64,000 bases of DNA, from assembly GCA_021209875.1 (NCBI GenBank), contig JAGYVD010000009.1:2294001-2358000 (forward strand), in the 5' to 3' direction. The stretch comes from Rosellinia necatrix (Eukaryota > Ascomycota > Sordariomycetes > Xylariales > Xylariaceae). Below, piece after piece: positions 57,796 to 64,000 of the stretch. The notes below the pieces were generated by a model. That model was not told the origin of the DNA. It saw nothing but the letters and a program-made list of their open reading frames with translations, and ran no database searches. A program made the translations under genes and the position numbers. Positions within the stretch are counted from its first letter, which is position 1, and each line of letters starts with the position of its first letter.

Positions 57796-60629
57796 TCAAA
57801 ACTGATCCAGCATCTCGCCGTACCCCGTATTCCCGATATCCTCCATATTCACCTCTCCCATGTCCCCCGTCCACCCCATGGTCATGGTGGCCCAGAGGTC
57901 GTGGTATAGCAGCGGCTTGTCGCCGAACAGCCCCATACCGTCGCCGTTACCACCACCACCGCTGAGCTCCAACCCCGCGGCAGTGGCGGCAAATGGTGTC
58001 CCAGGATCGACTACCCCCAGGCCGCTCGACAGCGCGTCCGCCGTCAGACCGGAGCCGCTGCTCGTCTGGCTCGTCGTTGCGTACGATACAATGCCAAGCT
58101 GCTGCGGCGAAGGCTGCGGCTGCGTCGGCTGCCCCGCCCACAGCGGGATGTACTGGTTCAGGCTCCCGTTGAGCATGGGGCACATGGACCTCAGGTTCGC
58201 GGTGGCGGCGGCGGCCGCCGCCGCCGCGGACGGCACGGCGTCGAGCGCCGCGCTCTTCTCCTCGAACTTGGTCCTCACAGAGCGCAGCACAATCTTCAGC
58301 GCCGACACGGCGTCGCTGCGCCTCGGCCCCTTCTTGCTCCCCCCCTGCGCCTGCGCCTGCGCCGTCCCCTTCCCCTTTGCTCTCGAATTTGCGTCTCCGG
58401 GTAATGGCAAAGTCCCTTCGTCGCCGCCGCCGCCATCGTCGTCGCCGTTGCCGCCGGGCGCCTCGATGACGCGGCGCAACATCTCGCCGAGCTCGAGCAC
58501 GCGCCGGGCCGCGGCCACGTCGTGGTCGCGGCAGACGCGCAACATGGGGAACGACAGCCGGTACGCGATGATGACGGCGATGATGAAGCGCCCGTAGTCG
58601 GCGCCGCTGAGGCCCCCGAAGGCGCGCGGCGGCAGGCGCGCCACGTGGTCGAGGACCGCGCGCACGCACCGCGCCGCGAGGAGCAGTCGCGCCGCCGCCG
58701 CCTCCTCGACGCCCGCCGCCGCCGGGTCGTCGTCCTTCGCGCTGCCCGGCCGCCGCGGCATCCGGAGCAGCGCTGGCGCTAGGAGGAACGCCTCCGTCAC
58801 CTGTAATTGGAGGAATATGCTCGCTTTTTTGGGCGCACGCGTGCGTGCGCGTCACAGTTAGCTCTAGTTCACCCACATTTTTTTTTTTTTTCCTTTTTTT
58901 CAGGAGGCAAGGATGAGGGAGAAAAAAAGGGCGGATTTTCTTACTCATCGAGGCGTAGGGCTCCGGCATACGCTTCCGAAAGTCGTGGAACTGGGCTTCC
59001 AGGCCGGCGCGGATTAGGTTCCGCTGCATCTCGCTCTGGTGGTTCCGGGGACCGCGGTCGAAGGCGCGCTGGGCCTCGACCAGCTCCTCGGAGACGTACT
59101 GCAGCCGCACGAGCCAGACGAGGTGTCGGTCCTGCTCGAGCGCGCCGTGCCGCTCCAGCGCCTCGGCGCACCGCGCCAGCTGGGGGCTGTAGGGGAGCGT
59201 CGAGCGCACCTTGCCCCACGTGGAGGAGAACCTGCGGGCTCGCTGTCAGACGGGATCCGCTGGGCGGAATAAAAGGGGGGAAACGTCGCTCGAGACGTGG
59301 GGTGGGATAGAGGGAGACGGTGGGGGAGAGTGGGGAGTGAGGCTGGGATGAGATGGACGCACGCGGACATGGCGTAAAAAACAGCCTAGGAGGGCGCGCA
59401 GATTGTCTAGCTTGCGGGCGTGCTGGTCCGGCTCCTGCTCCATCTCGAGGTCGTGGACTATGTCGACCGCCATCCGGATGTATTGGAATGACTGCTTGTT
59501 CTTGGGCCGAAGGTGGAACGGATACCTATGAGGAAGACGTAGCTGTTAGTTCCGCCCTTGTGAATCCTGACCAAAAGCCGCCGCTTCAACCTAATCTCCT
59601 CCTTCTTTCGATACGTCCATCTGTAGTTTAGCAGCAAGACTAGAAATCGTTTTTATATTTTTGTCATCGCGCCAACTATCACGGGCCGTCTAATGACCGG
59701 ACCTACTTACCAGGCGCAATATATCAATATCCCCTGCAGCAGCTCCAGGGACCGCTCGCCGCCGGCGACGAACTTGAGGCCGAGGACCTTGCGGAACTCC
59801 TCGTCGTACAGGCTGTGGCCCTGGAGGCTGCCGGAGCAGCTGGTGGCGGCGAGGATGGCCAGCAGGACGAAGGGCGAGGACCGGGCCAGCGAGCGCACGT
59901 CGGCGCCGGCGGGGAGCACGACGCACGGCAGGCTGGGCAGCATGGCGCGGAACGAGGCGAGGAGCCGGTCGGCGCTGTCGAGGTTGAACTGCGGCTTGAT
60001 GCCGAGGTTCATCATCGTCTTGGATCCAGGCCCCATCGAAGACGACGACGACGACGACGACACCGGCGCGGGACCGGACGAGCCCGTTCCGGACTGCGAG
60101 ATGGACGGCGACGAGGTCATGTCGTTGAAGCTGAAGGCGTTGTTGTTGTTGTTGTTGTTGTTGTTGTGCTCGCGCAGGCCGTCGCCGGCTAGGACGTCTT
60201 CGATGACCTGCTGCTGCTGCTGCTGCTGCTGATCGTCCTCGTCGTCCTCCCCCCGCTTCATGGAGCGCCAGGTCGTCTAAGATGCGCTCGTGCTGCCGCC
60301 GCAGCGCGTCGAAGGTGTCGCCGGGCTCCTCCTCCGCCACCGGCACCTCGAAGTCGATGCTGAAGGTCTTGCTGGGGCCGGGCGGTGGGGGGAGGGGGGC
60401 CGCCGAGGAATCTCTATACGGCGCCGGATCAATCTATGATCTTCGGAGATGGGCTCGCGGGACGAGATCGGTGTGGATGAAAGGATGAAAGGAGCAAAGG
60501 GACGATCATAGGGGGTAATACATATATATATATATATGAATGGGCGCATGTAGGATATAATGAATTAGAGAGATTGAGATGAGATGAGATGAAGAGTATA
60601 GTATAGTATAGTATAGTATACGAGGTTGA

Positions 60630-60667
<38 letters not shown>

Positions 60668-61117
60668 ACTTACACCCGCAGAGAAGCCTTGGGCCGTCGG
60701 GTTCGTGGGCCGGTGCGAAAAATACACTCCCGCTTGAACTCGGAACATCTAGATAGGATTGCATGCGCGTGTCAGCCATCCCATCTTATACTGGGCCCCG
60801 TACCTTGTGTTTCTCCCTACCCTACCGGAGAAAAGACGATGGGGGCGCTATGAGCTACTGTGTGTGTGCCATGAGCTGGCTGCGGATAGCCCCGGCGAGA
60901 GGGGAGGAGGTGAGGAGGGGAGGAGGAGAGAACGATAGAAGGCGTTGGGATTAAGAGTGGGAAGGTGGCACTACTACTACTACTACTACTACCTCTTGCA
61001 TATATCTGGCTGCGGGCCTCCTGGTTGGCACTTCGTCTTGGCGGCACGGCAGGCCTCGCAGGCGTAGTTCATCTTCTGCCGGCCCGGAGGCGGGCCTGGT
61101 GTTTGCCTGGGCTCCAT
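57796..61117 (-). CDS. Zn(II)2Cys6 transcription factor, with two one-base frameshifts
   Basis: Exons: 61117-60993, 60748-60674, 60413-59711, 59525-59363, 59231-58945 and 58823-57796. The raw total is 2381 nt; removing one base at each of two shifts gives 2379 nt, or 792 residues. The zinc cluster has Cys at 20, 23, 30, 40, 43 and 50 (CEACRAAKTKC, then CKRCSEFKREC across intron 1). A middle homology region follows: LLASFRAMLPSLPCVVLPAG, SSPFVLLAILAATS, YPFHLRPKNKQSFQYIRMAV and KLDNLRALLGCF, then SSTWGKVRSTLPYS. The C-terminal half has SIFLQLQVTEAFLLAPALL and a low-complexity activation-type tail. Poly-Gln, poly-Asn and poly-Ser runs lie in the linker. The frame breaks are at a G6 run (60249-60254) and a T6 run (59376-59381). 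Targets are unknown; it may act with the adjacent methyltransferase. Confidence 0.85.
60590..60661. repeat. (ATAGT)n and (GA)n microsatellites inside intron 2 of the Zn2Cys6 gene
   Basis: About five GTATA units at 60597-60621 and about fifteen GA units at 60632-60661, both within intron 60673-60414. Confidence 0.85.
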
Positions 61118-62080
61118 GGTCCCTTTCCTTCCTTCCTTCCTTTTTTTCTTCTTGTCCCGGGGCCACACGATGTATGTCTCGGATCTCAAAGGGACACACA
61201 CACACACACAAACACGGTGTGTAAAAAAAAAAGACGAGAGGCGAGAAGGAAAATAGGAGGTTTTGGGAAATTGCTGTGAAGGGGATGTAAGACGAAGATG
61301 GATGAAATCCGTGTGAGCTGAGTCAATGAGTGGGTGAATGAGTGGGTGAGTGAGAGTGAGTGAGTGCATGATAAGCCCCGGGCTCCAACGGCGATTGCGA
61401 CGTGTGGGGGAGGAGGGGGGTTTTAGCGCTGTTGCGCCGTGCGCTTTGGGTATTTAGACGGCCGTGGACGGGACGGCGTCGAAGATCGGCCTTTTCATCC
61501 TCCGTTGGCCATCGGGTCCCCTTTTCCCAACCCACCCCATCTTACTATCCTAATCCACCTTTCCCTTACATATCGTGTAAATCCCCAAATACCACTTTGG
61601 AAGGTGAACTGTCTTCTTTTTAAAGATCTTGTTAAAGGATCACGTTAAGTGGTACCGTGTTAGTGGTACCGTGTTAGTGGTATCGTGTTAGTCAGTTTAT
61701 TCTTCCACGGGAAACACATCACAGATGGTATTCATGTCTCATGCAGCTTTTCAAAGATTTTTGTGTCATTTTTGAACCGCAGGATCGACCATCCCCGGCA
61801 GCAAAAGCCCGTGATGAAAATGCTCAAGTAAAAGTAAAAAGTAAGGTCCCGTTTTGGAGCGAGTATCTAGTCAACACCCCAAACTCCGACGCCACCGTCC
61901 ATACCGGCAACCGTGTAGACCGCCGTAACCGTGAAAAAGCCATGAAACACCACCACTAACTCCTAAACAAAACAACATGTATGTATATATATATGTATGT
62001 ATGTGCATCCGTAAGCAACTCGCACCAACCAACCTTCATCCATCCATCCATCCCTCCCTCGTCTCCATCCGGCCTGGCTT
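61118..62080. other. Intergenic between the Zn2Cys6 gene and the tail-anchored protein gene
   Basis: 5' flank of the transcription factor and 3' flank of the next gene. (CA)n at 61196-61211; (GAGT)-type repeats at 61319-61366; three copies of a 15-bp AGTGGTACCGTGTT-type unit at 61648-61693. No gene seen. Confidence 0.5.
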
Positions 62081-63556
62081 TTACCTCGTGCCCAACGTAA
62101 CTCCCACGGCGACGCCGACGATAATGAGAACGAGCAGGACAGAGACGCCCGCGACCAGCTTTATCGTCCGCGACCGCCGCTGCTGCCGCCGCCGCTGGGT
62201 CTCGGCAGCGGGCTTCTCCTTGCTCCCCACGGCGGCGTACCTGGCGTCCCCACGACCGCCGCCGCCGCCGCCGCCACTACCGCCATTGCGCCCCCCCTGC
62301 TGTTCGACGTCGTCGTCGTCGCTCCACCAGCCGGACCGCTGCTGCTCGCCGGGCCCGCAGATGGGCGTGTGCGAGTCGGCGAGGCTCGCCCGCGGCGACG
62401 CGACGGCGACGGCGACGTCGGCGTCGGTGGTGTTGGTGGTGGTGGTTTGGTGCGCCAGGATCGAGGAGACGGACTCCTTGTTCGCGACGTGGTACGAACC
62501 CCGCGAGACGGTGTGCATGTCGGATGGCCTCCGCAGCGGCCAGTCGCTCCCGTCGTAGTTCGCCCCCGCCGCCGCCGCTGTCGCCGCTGCGAGGCTGGTC
62601 TCGGGGTACGACACGCGCTCCGGGCTTCGGACGAGGGGCTGGCCGGTGAGTCCGCCCCCGCTCGGCACCCGCGCACCAGCGTGCTGCGCCGCGCTCAAGA
62701 TCGTCCTCCGCCTGTTGTTGTTGTTGCCGCCCCGGTCTTGGGGCAAGCTGGGGCTCCGCAGCCGCGGGACCTGGATCTGGAGTTGCATGTATTGGGGCGG
62801 CGCTGGTATTTCCTCTGCTGCTGCTGCCGCTGCTGCTGCTTGATCCATATGCGCTGGATAGTGTGGCTGTGGCTGTTGCAGATACGGATACGGATGTGGA
62901 TATGGATGCATATACGTATTCGCGCCCGCCTGTGTCTCGGTGCCCGAGATTGACAGCCCGGGTAGTGTCGAAGCCCAATTTGTCATCGTAGGCGTTTGTG
63001 GCGAGGGTGCCGCCGTGACCGTCATCGTGGCCATGGTGTTTTGCGAGTATATCGAGCTCACCGGGCGCGGCCTCGCGGCGGCGGCCGTGGCGTTGCCGAT
63101 GGTGCTCTGCGAATAGACCGAACTCCGCGAGACCACCGAGTCCGAGGCATGCAAGGTCACCGGCGACACGACGTGGACGGGGCTTGCGGTGATGCCGGCG
63201 GCGGACGGCGGTATGGGGAATGCCGAGGGCGAGGGCGATATGGGCGTCGGATCTGCGGTGGTGGTGGTGGGCGTGGCGGTATTGATAGGCGACACCGATG
63301 CCATCGTCCCCGGCGCGGCCTGCGTCGACAGCGCCGAGACCTCGCTTGTCATGGTGTTCGTGGGCTCCCTATCCACGACGCATTTGGCGGAGGAGAACAG
63401 CGGCTTGGGCACCAGCGCAGAGTTCCCCGTCTTCGGCACCCTCGATTTCCATTTGTCCAGTTCTGGCCCGTTCGGCCCGGCCGCCGAATGTGACGATTGC
63501 CGTGAGCGTGGGCCATTCTGTGCCGGGTACACGGGGATGATGGGCGACTCTCCCAT
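62081..63556 (-). CDS. Low-complexity protein with a single C-terminal membrane segment (unknown function)
   Basis: One exon of 491 codons runs from ATG 63554-63556 to TAA 62081-62083. The N-terminal 400 residues are Ser/Thr/Pro/Ala-rich with poly-Ala, poly-Gly and Asn runs and many S/T-P sites (DPTPISPSPSAFPIPPS). Near the end a basic patch (RRRQQRRSRTIK) precedes one hydrophobic helix (LVAGVSVLLVLIIVGVAVGV) and a very short tail (TLGTR). This fits either a tail-anchored or a type II-like single-pass protein. There is no signal peptide. Similar fungal proteins exist as conserved hypotheticals; I recognise no named family. Its upstream side carries a 14-bp minisatellite. Confidence 0.75.
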   Translation of the reverse strand: MGESPIIPVYPAQNGPRSRQSSHSAAGPNGPELDKWKSRVPKTGNSALVPKPLFSSAKCVVDREPTNTMTSEVSALSTQAAPGTMASVSPINTATPTTTTADPTPISPSPSAFPIPPSAAGITASPVHVVSPVTLHASDSVVSRSSVYSQSTIGNATAAAARPRPVSSIYSQNTMATMTVTAAPSPQTPTMTNWASTLPGLSISGTETQAGANTYMHPYPHPYPYLQQPQPHYPAHMDQAAAAAAAAEEIPAPPQYMQLQIQVPRLRSPSLPQDRGGNNNNRRRTILSAAQHAGARVPSGGGLTGQPLVRSPERVSYPETSLAAATAAAAGANYDGSDWPLRRPSDMHTVSRGSYHVANKESVSSILAHQTTTTNTTDADVAVAVASPRASLADSHTPICGPGEQQRSGWWSDDDDVEQQGGRNGGSGGGGGGGRGDARYAAVGSKEKPAAETQRRRQQRRSRTIKLVAGVSVLLVLIIVGVAVGVTLGTR

Positions 63557-64000
63557 ATCGTTCCCTTCCTGTGATGCGTCGATGTTAGTCTCACGAGCCA
63601 GCCCTGGTCAAGTCTGCCCAACGAAGTCTGTCCAACGAAGTTCATCCAACGAAGTTCATCCAACAAAGTTCATCCAACAAAGTTCATCCAACAAAGTTCA
63701 TCCAACAAAGTTCCGTCCAGCGGAGTTCCGTCCCCGATTGCATGCAAGTAAGTACGCACCCGACTGATATTATAATACGTGTTATTCATCGCGGTATCCC
63801 GGTAGGTGGCGTTCGGCAGCCAAACTCATCAATGCTCCAAGCTCGCCGCTCCTCCACCCAGCACTGGTGTTTTCTTCCGCGGCTCTTTTTATCTGTGTAT
63901 GTATTGTATTATGGCGAGAACAGTCGCATTGCCAGGCTCATCCTCGGTCACGCGCAGCCCTCAGCCGGGGCGGGGGAGCGCGTTCTTTTCTATGTATAAC
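63557..64000. other. Upstream region at the right edge, with a minisatellite
   Basis: Contains the 14-bp tandem array (63611-63734). An ATG at 63742 opens an 85-codon frame to the edge, but ATGCAA|GTAAGT looks as much like a donor as a coding start, so I do not call it. Confidence 0.5.
63611..63734. repeat. 14-bp minisatellite
   Basis: Seven to eight units of AACAAAGTTCATCC. The left units are AACGAAG variants, the four central units are identical and the right units change to GTTCCGTCC. It lies 55-180 bp upstream of the start codon of the gene at 63556. Confidence 0.9.

Noticed and set aside
57947..59209. 420-codon minus-strand frame crossing an intron
   Set aside because: It reads through intron 58944-58824 into an Arg/Gly-rich wrong frame. 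The acceptor at 58823 gives SIFLQLQVTEAFLLAP in frame instead.
59232..59525. Frame-preserving splice of the T6 exon using the AG at about 59243 (RARRFSSTW)
   Set aside because: It would need a branch site only 2 nt from the acceptor and gives an atypical insertion. The frameshift explanation gives the family-like GCFYAMSAFSSTW with a good donor and acceptor.
62277..62978. Overlapping Arg/Pro-rich frames on both strands
   Set aside because: They are alternative frames of the low-complexity gene at 62081-63556.
1..64000. tRNA, rRNA and CRISPR features
   Set aside because: I looked for tRNA B-box-like GGTTCGANTCC with a cloverleaf, for conserved rRNA blocks and for regularly spaced repeats, and found none I could support. 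A covariance-model search would be decisive.

Overview
The window looks like nuclear DNA of a filamentous ascomycete (Pezizomycotina, probably Sordariomycetes). The genes are eukaryotic. Their introns are short (about 50-260 nt), with GT or rarely GC donors, CTAAC/CTGAC-like branch sites and YAG acceptors. The gene set is typically fungal: CFEM protein, Atg29, Whi3-type RNA-binding protein, Rsr1/Krev-1 GTPase, LaeA-like methyltransferase and a Zn2Cys6 factor. One AT-rich interval carries transition-only decay of repeats like that left by repeat-induced point mutation (RIP). I see no bacterial, organellar, tRNA, rRNA or CRISPR feature. All gene models and splice junctions were worked out by hand from reading frame and motifs.

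Layout. 0-10.3 kb is gene-dense: the 5' part of an ankyrin protein (-), RNA polymerase III subunit RPC11 (+, with a one-base frameshift), Mediator MED31 (-), a GPI-anchored CFEM protein (-), a secreted FAD-linked lactone oxidase (+, with a probable spliceosomal twin intron) and a GPI-anchored surface protein (-). 13.2-29.1 kb carries ATG29 (-), a multi-pass membrane protein (+, unresolved 5' end with an in-frame TAG), a 697-residue disordered protein (-), ribosome-biogenesis factor IPI3 (+) and the Ras-family GTPase RSR1/KREV-1 (-). 29-52 kb is gene-poor: one WHI3-like gene (-, 38.1-39.8 kb) lies between long non-coding stretches rich in TAGGTACCT-type motifs. A nested repeat graveyard sits at 41.4-45.8 kb: a solo LTR with 5-bp target duplication, decayed LTR copies, a double-hairpin repeat family and AT-rich tracts. 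52-64 kb is gene-dense again: a PC-esterase-like type II membrane protein (+, with a GC-AG intron), a nine-exon LaeA-like methyltransferase (+), a convergent Zn2Cys6 transcription factor (-, with two one-base frameshifts) and a C-terminally anchored membrane protein (-).

Functionally this is mostly housekeeping (transcription, rRNA maturation, autophagy, polarity) mixed with cell-surface proteins and one regulatory pair (LaeA-like plus Zn2Cys6). No biosynthetic cluster backbone is visible. The most notable sequence features are the twin intron at 8579-8762, three +1 shifts each at a run of six identical bases in genes that otherwise look intact, and the double-hairpin repeat family.
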